Below are positions 24,856 through 33,483 of a stretch of 64,000 nt of DNA, piece by piece. A program made the translations under genes and the position numbers. This DNA is from JAJAZB01 sp965249815. Lineage in GTDB: Bacteria > Bacteroidota > Bacteroidia > Cytophagales > Spirosomataceae. Every line of letters begins with the position of its first letter. Position 1 is the stretch's first letter. The notes beneath the pieces were generated by a model. That model made no database searches and was not told the origin of the DNA. It saw nothing but the letters and a program-made list of their open reading frames with translations. The stretch lies in NCBI GenBank assembly GCA_965249815.1, contig CBDFMV010000001.1, positions 23,556 to 87,555 of the forward strand, read 5' to 3'.

Positions 24856-25710
24856 TCAACTGACGGAGCGGCCGTCATTCCAGATGCTCGTCTGGCGCTT
24901 GCGCAGGGCGTAGGCCACGGCCAGCAGGCCGACCAACACCGCCGGAATGCTCAGCCACTGACCCATGTTGAAGGTCATCGTTTCTTCAAAAGCGACTTGG
25001 TTTTCCTTGAAAAACTCCCAGACGAACCGCAGGGTGAACACCCAAATCATGAACAGGCCGATGAGCGCACCCTGGGGCAGGGCCGTTTTGTACCGCCGCC
25101 AGATCGCGAACAGGATGAAAAACAGCACGAGGCACGAAAGCGACTCGTACAACTGCGCCGGGTGACGCGGCTGGAGATCGTACGCGCCGCGCAGGTATTC
25201 GGGGTCCTGTTTGAACAGAAACGCCCACGGTACGGTGGTCGGCACGCCCAGAATTTCAGAGTTCATCAGGTTTCCGAAGCGGATGAGGCACCCGCAGAGC
25301 GCGGCGGTGATGGCCACGCGATCGGTGATCCAGAGAAAGTTGATTTTGAAGCGCCGGGCAAAGAGCCACAACGCCGTGAACAGGCCAATCCCCCCCCCGT
25401 GGCTGGCCAGCCCGCGGTAGGGTGGAATGAGCATTTCGAGAAACCACTTGCCGGGATCCTGCACCAGCAGAGGCGTTTCGTAAAACACGTAATGCCCCAC
25501 CCGTGCGCCGATGACGGTGGCCAGTACCAGGTACAGCGTGAGCGTGTCGACGAGTTCTTCCCGGACGCCCTCGGCGCGGAAAATGTGCACCATGATGCGC
25601 TGGGCGAGCAGGAAACTCAGGGCGAAAAGCAAGCCGTACCAGGCGACGGTAAAACTGCCAATGTGAAAAAGGTCGGGTTTGACGTCCCAGGTGATGTAGG
25701 CGAGATTCAT
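24856..25710 (-). CDS. lgt: Prolipoprotein diacylglyceryl transferase
   Basis: A 284-residue integral membrane enzyme that transfers diacylglycerol from phosphatidylglycerol to the lipobox cysteine of prolipoproteins. It shows the Lgt signature (IRFGNLMNSEILG, around residues 150-162), the AWYGLLFALSF helix with the periplasmic GSFTVAWYG entry, and HPAQLYESLS. Seven membrane helices are expected. ATG 25710 starts the family-typical MNLAYITWDVKPDLF; the open frame upstream crosses the divergent yidD promoter region and is not used. Several lipoproteins in this window are presumably its substrates. Confidence 0.95.
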   Translation of the reverse strand: MNLAYITWDVKPDLFHIGSFTVAWYGLLFALSFLLAQRIMVHIFRAEGVREELVDTLTLYLVLATVIGARVGHYVFYETPLLVQDPGKWFLEMLIPPYRGLASHGGGIGLFTALWLFARRFKINFLWITDRVAITAALCGCLIRFGNLMNSEILGVPTTVPWAFLFKQDPEYLRGAYDLQPRHPAQLYESLSCLVLFFILFAIWRRYKTALPQGALIGLFMIWVFTLRFVWEFFKENQVAFEETMTFNMGQWLSIPAVLVGLLAVAYALRKRQTSIWNDGRSVS

Positions 25711-25797
25711 GCAGGAAAGCGGATTCAGCGGGTAAAGATAGGCGGTTGCACCCGGATTTTGGCGAACTTTCGGGCGGCGTTCGTTGTCCCTTTTTCC

Positions 25798-26007
25798 ATG
25801 AAAACGATTCTGATTGGCCTGATGCGGTTTTACCAGGGGGCCGTGTCGCCGTACCTCGGCGGTTCGTGCCGGTTTACGCCGACGTGTTCGCAGTACGGCA
25901 TCGAGGCGGTGCGGAAGCACGGGGCGCTGAAGGGCGGCTGGCTGGCGTTGAAGCGGTTTTCGCGCTGCCACCCGTGGGGAGGGCACGGGTACGACCCGGT
26001 GCCGTGA
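25798..26007 (+). CDS. yidD: Membrane protein insertion efficiency factor YidD
   Basis: A 69-residue protein of the YidD family, which assists YidC-dependent insertion of inner-membrane proteins. It has the amphipathic N-terminal helix (MKTILIGLMRFYQGAVSPYL), the conserved SCRFTPTCSQYGIEAV with its cysteines, and the C-terminal KRFSRCHPWGGHGYDPVP. It is divergent from lgt, with 87 bp between the starts, and stops 9 bp before the convergent Uma2 gene. It is commonly next to rpmH/rnpA; here it stands apart. Confidence 0.95.
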   Translation: MKTILIGLMRFYQGAVSPYLGGSCRFTPTCSQYGIEAVRKHGALKGGWLALKRFSRCHPWGGHGYDPVP

Positions 26008-26016
26008 GGGGCTGCG

Positions 26017-26637
26017 TCAGGCTTTTTTAGAAACCCCGATGCCTTCCGCCGCCAGGTACCGGCCGATGTTGACGGTGACGCCTTCCAGCAATTCGAGGTC
26101 CGACGACCAGTCACGGATGAGGGCCTCCTGGCCCTTGCGGAAAATAAAGACTTTCTGCACGCCGCTGAGCACCCAAAACACGGTTTCCACCCCAAAATCA
26201 AGGTAAGTCCGGGCTTTGTCGAAGAGGTAGTCCACGTCGCTAAGCTTTTCCAACTCGATTTTTACGTCCACTTCGATGGATACTTTCGGCGGGACGTCCA
26301 CGTAGCGGGTGGTGATTTTGTCGGGCGTCAGTACGGCTTTTTCGTAAATCAGGATGTCGCCGGAAACGTTTTCGTTTTTTTTCAGGTGCAATCCCGGCTC
26401 GCTGACGAGGGCGTAATAGCGGGTTTCGTCCATGAATCGTTTAATGATTCCAAAAATGTACGAAACGATAAATGACTGCAAGCCGGAAGCGCCCATGATT
26501 TCTTCTTCGGTTTTAAGTCCTTTCAATACCTCGCGGTAACCCCGGCGGTAATACGTGCGTCCGCCCCAGCGCTCGTACACGAGCGACTCCGGGATGCGGC
26601 GGCGGACGCGGGGCATGGCTTGTTCCAGGGTTGGCAT
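26017..26637 (-). CDS. Uma2-family (DUF820) endonuclease-like protein
   Basis: A 206-residue paralogue of 9749-10381, sharing LVYERWGGRTYYRRGYREVL, SEPGLHLKKNENVSGDILIYEK and PPKVSIEVDVKIEL. The PD-(D/E)XK core residues (Asp in GDILIY, Glu and Lys in IEVDVK) are present, so it is probably an intact fold. It stands as a single gene between yidD (convergent) and a CNNM/CBS membrane protein. The function of Uma2 proteins is still uncertain; nuclease activity is inferred only from fold. Confidence 0.8.
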   Translation of the reverse strand: MPTLEQAMPRVRRRIPESLVYERWGGRTYYRRGYREVLKGLKTEEEIMGASGLQSFIVSYIFGIIKRFMDETRYYALVSEPGLHLKKNENVSGDILIYEKAVLTPDKITTRYVDVPPKVSIEVDVKIELEKLSDVDYLFDKARTYLDFGVETVFWVLSGVQKVFIFRKGQEALIRDWSSDLELLEGVTVNIGRYLAAEGIGVSKKA

Positions 26638-26704
26638 GGTCGTCTGCGTTAGTGAACCGAAAATGGGCAGTTTCCGCGTAAAATGAAAGTTTCGGGATGG
26701 CCCG

Positions 26705-28030
26705 TCACCCCGCCAGCGCCCGGGTAATGGTCACTTTCACGGTTTCGATCCGGGCGTCTTTCATGGCCAGAATCGTGAAGGTGAAGGGTTCGTAAATCAC
26801 CACTTCATTCACGCGGGGAATGTCTTCGTTGAGGGCGATGATCAGGCCGCCGAGGGTGTCGTACCGGGCTGATGTCCGGTCGCTTTCGGGCAGGTTCCAG
26901 CCGTACTTTTCGTTCAGGTAATCGATTTCGTGGCGGGCCGAAAGCAGGTACGTGCGGTCGTCGAGTTTTTGTTCTTCCCAGTCTTCGTGGGTGTCGTACT
27001 CGTCCTGAATTTCGCCGAAAATTTTCTCGACCAAATCCTCCAGCGCGACCAGGCCGGAGGTGCCGCCGAACTCATCGACGACGAGCGCCATGCTTTTGCG
27101 TTCCTGGGTGAATTTGACGAGCAAATCCTGGGCGGGCATGGCTTCGGGCACGATGGGAATGGGCGTCAGAATGCTTTTCAGGTCTTTTGGTTTCTTGAAA
27201 AGCGCGAGCGAATGGCAGTAGCCGAGCACGTCTTCGATGGTTTCTCGGTACACCAGCACCCGCGAGTGGCCACTTTCGACGAACGCCTTTTTGAGCGCAT
27301 CCACGCCGTCTTCGACTTCTACGGCCACGATTTCAGTGCGCGGAATGAGGCAGTCGCCCACGCGCACCTCGCGGAATTCGAGGGCGTTGTTGAAAATCTT
27401 CGTGTCCACGTCGGTTACGTCTTCCTTGCGGGTGCTGGTGTCGGTGCGGTTGATGTTCTGGAGGTATTCGTTGAGGTCGGTCAGGCCAAACACCGGCCGG
27501 GTTTCCGAATATTCCAGCCGCAACACGTTGGTGATGAACCATTTGGAGAGCGTCACAATGAGGTAAACCAGGGGCGACATGGCGTAGTAAATCAGCCAAG
27601 TGGGAATGGCGAGTACCTCCAGAAATACGTCAGGATTGAGCAAAAACAGACTTTTGGGTACAAATTCCGCCACCGCCAGCACCAGAATCGTGGCCAGCAA
27701 CGCGGGAATGAGCAGTTCGATGACCGTGTTGTTCAGGAATTGCAGCGCAGGCGGCAGGCTCTGCAAAAGGGCCTCGAACACATGATGCAGGTACCCTTCC
27801 ATGAAAATGCCGTACAGCACGAGCGCCAGCGTGTTGCCGATGAGCATGGTGCCGATAAAACTCGATGGTTTTTTAATAAAACCGGCGATGATGGTACCCG
27901 TGATGACGCCCTGCTTGGCCTGCAACTCGAAGTAGAGCCTGTTGGCCGACACGTAGGCGATTTCAACCCCGGAGAAAAAAGCCGAGGCCAGCAGCGTGAG
28001 CAGTACGATGAAAATTTGTTGGGAATCCAT
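26705..28030 (-). CDS. CNNM/CBS/CorC_HlyC membrane protein (hemolysin family)
   Basis: A 441-residue protein with an N-terminal CNNM/DUF21 membrane domain (residues about 1-190, four helices, SAFFSGVEIAYVSANR), paired CBS domains (about 205-335, with LIPRTEIVAVE and VVDEFGGTSGLVALEDLVEKIFGEI) and a C-terminal CorC_HlyC transporter-associated domain (about 350-435). The family exports Mg2+ or Co2+, and its Bacteroidota members include GldE-like proteins. The name hemolysin is historical. It appears monocistronic. Confidence 0.9.
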   Translation of the reverse strand: MDSQQIFIVLLTLLASAFFSGVEIAYVSANRLYFELQAKQGVITGTIIAGFIKKPSSFIGTMLIGNTLALVLYGIFMEGYLHHVFEALLQSLPPALQFLNNTVIELLIPALLATILVLAVAEFVPKSLFLLNPDVFLEVLAIPTWLIYYAMSPLVYLIVTLSKWFITNVLRLEYSETRPVFGLTDLNEYLQNINRTDTSTRKEDVTDVDTKIFNNALEFREVRVGDCLIPRTEIVAVEVEDGVDALKKAFVESGHSRVLVYRETIEDVLGYCHSLALFKKPKDLKSILTPIPIVPEAMPAQDLLVKFTQERKSMALVVDEFGGTSGLVALEDLVEKIFGEIQDEYDTHEDWEEQKLDDRTYLLSARHEIDYLNEKYGWNLPESDRTSARYDTLGGLIIALNEDIPRVNEVVIYEPFTFTILAMKDARIETVKVTITRALAG

Positions 28031-28041
28031 TGACCAGTTTA

Positions 28042-28156
28042 CAGTTTACAGTTCACAGTTCATAATTAAACCGCAAACAGAAGCCTGATTTTGGGTTTGA
28101 AGATAGCATTTCGGCGGACGTAAAACAGCGGTGCCACGGCTCAAGGCCGTGGCACC
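28042..28156. repeat. Short direct repeats and an 11-bp-arm hairpin
   Basis: Around 28035-28062 the motif acagttyacagtt is repeated imperfectly. At 28130-28140 and 28146-28156 lies a perfect 11-bp inverted repeat (arm ggtgccacggc) with a 5-base loop. It has no U-tract on either side, so terminator function is uncertain. Confidence 0.5.
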
Positions 28157-28163
28157 GGGTACT

Positions 28164-28397
28164 TCAACGCTTTCTGCGGGCCGGTTTGGCGGGCGTCCGC
28201 TTCACGACGTCGGGTTTTTTCGACGCTTCTTCTTTCGACCGAACGTTTTTTGAATACTGAAAATACAGCAAACAGGCGATGCTAAACATTACCCAGAAGT
28301 AACTCTCTTTCAGCGGAATGCCCTTGAACAGTTCCCCCGCCCAAATCAGGAAAAAGCCCACGGCGGCGGAGAGGAGGAGGGTTTCTTTGAGGCTCAT
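28164..28397 (-). CDS. Small membrane protein after ccmF
   Basis: A 77-residue protein with two hydrophobic helices (about residues 6-22 and 30-47) and a strongly basic tail (KRTPAKPARRKR). It follows ccmF on the same strand, separated by a 27-bp-arm repeat at 28426-28530. No family is recognised. The composition (Lys/Arg tail after the second helix) predicts a cytoplasmic C-terminus. A link to cytochrome c maturation is suggested only by position. Confidence 0.6.
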   Translation of the reverse strand: MSLKETLLLSAAVGFFLIWAGELFKGIPLKESYFWVMFSIACLLYFQYSKNVRSKEEASKKPDVVKRTPAKPARRKR

Positions 28398-28425
28398 GGC
28401 TGATAAAATATTCCCCCGGGCGGGG

Positions 28426-28530
28426 CGTCATTGCGAGCGTAGCGAAGCAATCCGTTAACCCCTGCCAAAACTTCCTCAGAACTGGGTCGGGCCGGTGGCA
28501 ACAGATTGCTTCGCTGCGCTCGCAATGACG
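28426..28530. repeat. 27-bp-arm inverted repeat downstream of ccmF
   Basis: Arms at 28426-28452 and 28504-28530 match at 26 of 27 positions. The core cattgcgagcg...gcgaagcaatc is a familiar REP-like intergenic sequence. The end of the element lies within 20 bp of the ccmF stop codon. Confidence 0.85.
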
Positions 28531-28544
28531 TGGAGGTGGAGTTT

Positions 28545-31157
28545 TTATTTTTCCCCAAACCGCCGTACCGTCGACTTCGTGAAGCCGAAGGCCAGCACCA
28601 GCACGCCAAGCCAGAGGACGTTGATGAAGGGTTTTTCGAGCGCCTTCATCACGATGTAATCGCGCTGAGTGGTGTTGACGTTGAACGTGAACCGTTCGGT
28701 TTTGGGGTCGATGTTGGCAAACTGCACCCGCAGGCCCAATTCGTCGCTCACCACGGGCGGGCGGCCCACCATGCGGTTTTTGATCAGGTACAGCGGCTTG
28801 AGTTCCACCGTGCGCCCGGCTTTGTCCATCACCTCGATGAGCGCCTGCACGGCGGCATCGCCGGGGCCGACGGGCTGGCCGTCCACCTCCCGGACGGGCT
28901 GCACGCCCCGGAAGTGGGCCACGTAATCGTTCAGAAACAGCGTATCGCCCAGGGCCACCGTGTAGGTTTCGGTTTTGCTCCAGTCTTTCTCCTGGTTGGG
29001 CAGCGGCGCGTCGGTGATGTGCGTGTACACGTCGCGGCCCCATTCCTTGCGGATGGACGGCGAGGCCGCGTTGCCCATGCGCGCGTTGATCTGCACGCGC
29101 GGGTAGAGCGTAAACACCCGGCCGTTCGGCTCGCGGTACTCCACGGCGTAGTACGTGTTTTCGGGGTACACTTCGAGGGTGTCACCCGTGCGGTAGTAGG
29201 TTTTGCCGTTGGCGATGAGGTCTTCTTTGGCCACGGCGCGGAAGTCGTTTTCGAGCAACTGCACCGCTGATTTGGGCAAATACCCCGGCATGTTGCGGGC
29301 TTCGATGCGCTGGCCCCGGTAGGTCACCAGAAACTTATCGAGTTGCTGCGGGTCGTTGAGCCAGAGCAGTTGGTTGTCCACGTTTTCCTGCGTGGGAATT
29401 TCTTTGCTGTTGAAAATAATCAGCCCGCTTTTGTTCTGGGTGATGATTTTGGAATACCCCGACGAGAACAGAATGCCCAACAGCATCAACGCCACGCCGA
29501 TGTGCGTGACCGCCCCGCCGGAAATTTTCACTTTCTTCCGAAGCAGCGTCAGCAATACCGAGCCATTGGTGACGATGGCGAACACCGCTGCCGTCAGTAG
29601 CATGATGTGCTGCCACTGCCGCAACCGGCCCACCGTGATGAGCACCGCCGAAAGCACCAGCGTCAGCGCCACCGGGGCCGAGAAGACCTCCCAAGCCCCA
29701 AAATTGAGGTTGAAACCACGGGTGGTCACGGTCACTTTTTTACTGCCAACGGCCACCTCCCGACCGCCGGATGCCTTCATTTTTCCCCACCAGAAATACT
29801 GCCCGATGCCGGTCAGGATGACGACGGCGACAAAAAACCACTGCTGAAATTTCGTGTAGTGCGCAATCTGGTCGGCGGGCAGGGCGAGGGCGGATTTTAC
29901 GTGGAAAGCCCCCAGCACGGCGTTGTACACCGGAATCGACGTCGTGGCAAGTACCTGAAAACCAGCCAGGCAAAGCACCGTCGCGCCGCAGAAAATCCAG
30001 AATTCGCGGCTGTAGGTGGAAAGTTCTTTTTCGTCGCTCGGGATTTTTTTCCACCGCCAGACCAGCAGGCCGATGGCAACCGCCGAGAACGTGAACAGGT
30101 ACAGCAGCAACTGGCCCGACAGCCCCAAATCGGTGAAGGAGTGCACGGAGGCATTGCCCAAAATTCCGCTGCGCGTGAGGAACGTCGAGTACAACACCAG
30201 TACGAACATGCTGATTACCAAAATGATGGACGTACGCAGGGCGGTTTTGTTGCTGTTGTAAATAATCATCGTGTGCAGCGACGCCACGAGCACGAGCCAG
30301 GGAATGTAAATCGCGTTTTCGACCGGGTCCCAGTTCCAGTACCCGCCGAAGTTGAGCGTTTCGTAGGCCCAGTATGCGCCCATCAGGATGCCCACGCCGA
30401 GCACGAGGCAGGCGAGTGAAGTCCACGGCAGGGCGGGTTTAATCCACTCGCGAAACTGCCCGCGCCACAGCCCGGCGATGCAGAACGCAAACGGCACGAG
30501 CGTGAGCGCAAAACCCAGAAAGAGGGTAGGCGGGTGGATAACCATCCAGTAGTTCTGGAGGAGCGGATTAAGCCCGTTTCCATCTTCGGGAATGAAGTTG
30601 GGCTGCGCCTGCCAGACGGGCCAGTCGGGGTTGGCTTCGCGGAGGAGCAGAAAGGGCGACGAGCCGATTTTCAACCCGATTTCGGGTAGAATCACGCCCA
30701 GAATCATCGAGGTGAGAAAGGCCTGGACGAGCGCGAAAATGGCCATGGCGGGGGCTTCGAGCGTGAGTTTTTCGGGCCGCAATCCCGCTTTTTTCCGGCG
30801 AAACGTCGCCACCAGAATCACGCCCAGCACGGCTTGCCAGAAAATCCAGAGCAGAAAACTGCCTTCCTGGTCCTGCCAGAAACTCGAAATGACGTATTGC
30901 GTAGGCAGGGCTTTCGAGGAGTTGTCCCAGGCGTAGTGGTACTCGAAGTAGTGGTTGTAAATGATCGTGTACAGGCTCACGACCACGCTCAGCACCGCCG
31001 CCGCGTGAACGGCAAACGCCCAGCGTCCGAAGGTTTGCCAGTCGGTGGAGTTGTGCTGGCGGGAAGCCTGAAAATACGCAAACGCGGCCACGAGCGCCGT
31101 CACAAACGCGACGATGACGCTCAGGTGCCCGACATGGCCGATGGTGGTGTGGAGCAT
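28545..31157 (-). CDS. ccmF: Cytochrome c haem lyase subunit CcmF
   Basis: An 870-residue polytopic protein of the CcmF/NrfE family, which delivers haem to apocytochrome c on the outer face of the membrane. It shows the WWD haem-handling motif (NFGGYWNWDPVENAIY), HPPTLFLGF with a haem-ligand histidine, and about fifteen helices. A large C-terminal periplasmic domain (from about residue 560) is longer than in proteobacterial CcmF (about 650 aa). Bacteroidota members are commonly of this longer size. It belongs with ccmE-D-C-B upstream, from which it is separated by an AT-rich insert (31167-31986). Confidence 0.9.
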   Translation of the reverse strand: MLHTTIGHVGHLSVIVAFVTALVAAFAYFQASRQHNSTDWQTFGRWAFAVHAAAVLSVVVSLYTIIYNHYFEYHYAWDNSSKALPTQYVISSFWQDQEGSFLLWIFWQAVLGVILVATFRRKKAGLRPEKLTLEAPAMAIFALVQAFLTSMILGVILPEIGLKIGSSPFLLLREANPDWPVWQAQPNFIPEDGNGLNPLLQNYWMVIHPPTLFLGFALTLVPFAFCIAGLWRGQFREWIKPALPWTSLACLVLGVGILMGAYWAYETLNFGGYWNWDPVENAIYIPWLVLVASLHTMIIYNSNKTALRTSIILVISMFVLVLYSTFLTRSGILGNASVHSFTDLGLSGQLLLYLFTFSAVAIGLLVWRWKKIPSDEKELSTYSREFWIFCGATVLCLAGFQVLATTSIPVYNAVLGAFHVKSALALPADQIAHYTKFQQWFFVAVVILTGIGQYFWWGKMKASGGREVAVGSKKVTVTTRGFNLNFGAWEVFSAPVALTLVLSAVLITVGRLRQWQHIMLLTAAVFAIVTNGSVLLTLLRKKVKISGGAVTHIGVALMLLGILFSSGYSKIITQNKSGLIIFNSKEIPTQENVDNQLLWLNDPQQLDKFLVTYRGQRIEARNMPGYLPKSAVQLLENDFRAVAKEDLIANGKTYYRTGDTLEVYPENTYYAVEYREPNGRVFTLYPRVQINARMGNAASPSIRKEWGRDVYTHITDAPLPNQEKDWSKTETYTVALGDTLFLNDYVAHFRGVQPVREVDGQPVGPGDAAVQALIEVMDKAGRTVELKPLYLIKNRMVGRPPVVSDELGLRVQFANIDPKTERFTFNVNTTQRDYIVMKALEKPFINVLWLGVLVLAFGFTKSTVRRFGEK

Positions 31158-31166
31158 GAGTAAAAG

Positions 31167-31673
31167 TTACGGAATAGGTTCAGACTTCAGGCCCACATGA
31201 GGGACGAAAGGAAAATGGCTGAAATTATTCAAATAGGTATTGAAATCTTTCTTGAAAAGCTTTGCATTTTTTCCATTACTACTTATTGATATATTAAGTC
31301 CAATGCTTTTACTGGATTGGACTTTACTTTCATTAGTAAACTCCTGTAATTCGTCACTGCTAATTATGAATAAATGACTCCATTTTGATTTATGGCGAAT
31401 AACAAGTGCAAAATATATACTTCCAACGGGAGGATAAATCAGAGTTCTTGCGATAGTGTACACAACTGAAAGAGATTTTTTTAATTCCTTAGCGTTAGAA
31501 TATTTTACCTGTACTCTACGAAAATCCCCGTTATCGTGTTTTACAACGAAGATATCATCTCCTTGATCTATTTCAGGAATGGCTACATTCCATCCTCTGA
31601 GTAGGATTTCGCTCATTACGAACAAATGCCCGGCTTTGCCGAAGTAAGAGTATCCAATTCCACGTGCTGCCAT
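31167..31673 (-). CDS. PD-(D/E)XK nuclease-like protein
   Basis: A 168-residue AT-rich gene. Residues about 5-60 read as a restriction-endonuclease-like fold: GKAGHLFVMSEILLRGWNVA, then PEIDQGDDIFVVKHD and FRRVQVKYSN, giving the E...D...(Q)VK active-site order seen in PD-(D/E)XK enzymes. It ends 9 bp from the ccmF start. A frameshifted gene ends 14 bp upstream. Composition sets both apart from the surrounding ccm genes. It could be a restriction-type defence gene or a mobile-element nuclease; there is no direct indication of target. Confidence 0.65.
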   Translation of the reverse strand: MAARGIGYSYFGKAGHLFVMSEILLRGWNVAIPEIDQGDDIFVVKHDNGDFRRVQVKYSNAKELKKSLSVVYTIARTLIYPPVGSIYFALVIRHKSKWSHLFIISSDELQEFTNESKVQSSKSIGLNISISSNGKNAKLFKKDFNTYLNNFSHFPFVPHVGLKSEPIP

Positions 31674-31687
31674 GCTGTATCAGTTTA

Positions 31688-31986
31688 CTACGCTAAATCC
31701 TTTTTGAGAGATTCTTTGTGGAGTATCTTTCCTGATAAAGGATCTATAAATTCTACTTCGGTAAAGTTTTCGCCATCTTCAGGTTTTTCAAATCCAGCTA
31801 AAGAAGGGAAAATATGAGGTACAATAGAGCCATGATAAAACTCAAAATCATTTTTAATATTACTAGCTAAATATAGACTGGTTGCTGGATTAGCTTTTAG
31901 GTCCCTCAGTTTTTTTTTGTTTCTGAGGAAAACCTGAACGTAAAACCGTCCATATTCCTACTTACAAAAATTTTTGCAGTTTCCAT
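31688..31986 (-). pseudogene. Frameshifted small gene upstream of the PD-(D/E)XK gene
   Basis: From ATG 31986 the minus strand reads METAKIFVSRNMDGFTFRF and stops after 26 codons. Just before the stop is a run of nine A (plus-strand T at 31910-31918). Adding one base there joins the frame to an open stretch of about 74 codons (LRDLKANPATSLYLASN ... SLKKDLA) that has no start of its own and ends at 31688. The joined product would be 99 residues, 14 bp upstream of the nuclease gene. The cause may be a real mutation, a sequencing error in the homopolymer, or slippage. No family is recognised. Confidence 0.6.
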
Positions 31987-32016
31987 AATTTACGAGTTTA
32001 CAGATCTCAAATTGTT

Positions 32017-32454
32017 TTACAAATTCGCCGTCGGCTTCTCACTCACCTTTTGCGGAGCCTCGGCATTGTACTTCGAGGGGCACTTGAGCAGCACTTTGTC
32101 GCACTTGAAGACGTCGCCCTGCATGTTGCCCACAATGACAACCTTCTCCGACTTGTCCATATCCTGCGGTTTGGGCTGGTTGTAAATCACGCGGGCTTCC
32201 GTACCGAGCGAATCGACCATCAGAAATTCGAGGCGGTTGGCGTCGGCGACCGGGTCGTAGTGCATCCCGACGATGCGGCCCTGGGCGTCTTTTTTCAACA
32301 TCCCCACGACGTGGACCTTCGCCTGCGGGTTTTCTTTGGCGATCCGGCTGGCTTCGCTGAAATCCACGTACGTGCTGGCGTCGCTGGCCGTGCTCATGAT
32401 GATGCCCACCGCCGCCGCGATGACGAGCAGACCGAAAATATGAATCTTTTTCAT
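32017..32454 (-). CDS. ccmE: Cytochrome c maturation haem chaperone CcmE, CxxxY type
   Basis: A 145-residue protein with an N-terminal membrane anchor (FGLLVIAAAVGIIM) and an OB-fold domain (YVDFSEASRIAKENPQAKVHVVG, VVIVGNMQGDVF). Classical CcmE binds haem covalently through a histidine near the C-terminus. Here the corresponding site reads LKCPSKYN, a Cys-x-x-x-Tyr arrangement known from the alternative CcmE class. It is followed by a short Pro-rich tail. The gene is 14 bp downstream of ccmD. Confidence 0.88.
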   Translation of the reverse strand: MKKIHIFGLLVIAAAVGIIMSTASDASTYVDFSEASRIAKENPQAKVHVVGMLKKDAQGRIVGMHYDPVADANRLEFLMVDSLGTEARVIYNQPKPQDMDKSEKVVIVGNMQGDVFKCDKVLLKCPSKYNAEAPQKVSEKPTANL

Positions 32455-32468
32455 GGCAAAGTAGAAGG

Positions 32469-32690
32469 CTATTTCTTCAGGTCTTTTTCCAACCGGCCGA
32501 TTTTCCGATCAAGCGTGATCAGGTACGCGAGCAGGCCCATCACGACGACGGCAATCACGGCGACGACGACGTAGATTTTGCCCTCCGAGCGCATCGTGTC
32601 GGCCATTTCCACGCCATTTTCAACGGTTTGCTGGGCCAGCAGGTTCGCCGAAAAGAGCAAAAAAGCGAAAAGCGAAAGCAGTTTTTTCAT
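32469..32690 (-). CDS. ccmD: CcmD-like small membrane protein
   Basis: A 73-residue protein with a signal-like first hydrophobic segment (LLSLFAFLLFSANLLA), a single helix (IYVVVAVIAVVVMGLLAYLI) and a charged end DRKIGRLEKDLKK. In other bacteria CcmD releases holo-CcmE from CcmABC. The assignment rests on size, topology and its place between ccmC and ccmE. ATG 32690 is used because the upstream in-frame sequence overlaps ccmC. Confidence 0.75.
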   Translation of the reverse strand: MKKLLSLFAFLLFSANLLAQQTVENGVEMADTMRSEGKIYVVVAVIAVVVMGLLAYLITLDRKIGRLEKDLKK

Positions 32691-32697
32691 CGTCAGC

Positions 32698-33396
32698 TTA
32701 ACGTTCAAAAGTGGGTTTGCGTACGGCCAATTCCTCTTGTTCTTCCAACTCCCGGGCCACGCGCCGCAACCGAATCCGCAGCGTCGAAATCCAGGCACCG
32801 AGCAGAATCATGCCGATGCAGGCGGGGTAAAACACCATCCGCATCTGGTTGTCCATGTCGTACTTGCCGAAGGCCGGATTGCCGCCGTTGCCGGGGTGGA
32901 GCGAATCGGTCAGGCGAGGCAGGATGAACACCAGCGGGATGAACATGGCGAAGGCGAAGATGTTGTAAATCGCCGAAATCCGGGCGCGTTGCTGTTCGTC
33001 GCGAAACGACCCGCGCAGGAGCCAGTAAGCCAGGTAAAGCAGCATTCCCGCCGCCGCCGAGAGGATTTTCGGGTCTTTGGGCAGGGGGTCGCCCCAGGTG
33101 TAATTGCCCCAGATGGCCCCCGTCACGTAGCCGAGCAGGCCGAACACGAGGCCCGTGTTGGCGTATTCGACCGACTGAATGTCGTCGCCCCACTGCCCGA
33201 AGCGCAGGTAACGGATGGCATACCAGCCCGAGGCCGTCATCATGGCGATCATGCCGAACCAGAGCGGCACGTGGAAGTACACGTTCCGGATGGTTTCGTT
33301 CAGAATCGGTTGACGCGGCACGTCCATCAGCAGCCCGCCCGTGAAGACGTAGGCGAGGATGGCGACGCAGAGCACTTTCCACCAATTGCTTTGCAT
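32698..33396 (-). CDS. ccmC: Haem exporter/chaperone-loading protein CcmC
   Basis: A 232-residue protein with six membrane helices and the CcmC-type tryptophan-rich region GAIWGNYTWGDPLPKDPK, flanked by histidine-bearing NVYFHVPLWFGM. CcmC loads haem onto CcmE. It ends 7 bp before ccmD and begins 87 bp after ccmB, all on the minus strand. The C-terminal 30 residues are charged and cytoplasmic. Confidence 0.9.
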   Translation of the reverse strand: MQSNWWKVLCVAILAYVFTGGLLMDVPRQPILNETIRNVYFHVPLWFGMIAMMTASGWYAIRYLRFGQWGDDIQSVEYANTGLVFGLLGYVTGAIWGNYTWGDPLPKDPKILSAAAGMLLYLAYWLLRGSFRDEQQRARISAIYNIFAFAMFIPLVFILPRLTDSLHPGNGGNPAFGKYDMDNQMRMVFYPACIGMILLGAWISTLRIRLRRVARELEEQEELAVRKPTFER

Positions 33397-33483
33397 TCGT
33401 TCGACGTTTGAGGTTTAACGTTTAGGGTAGTTTTCAACGCGTTTCTTTCGTTAAACGTTGAACCTATAAAATTTAAACGATTT

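Noticed and set aside
28130..28156. Terminator for ccmF or the small membrane protein gene
   Set aside because: The hairpin is perfect but has no T-run on either strand, so terminator function is not supported; listed only as a hairpin.
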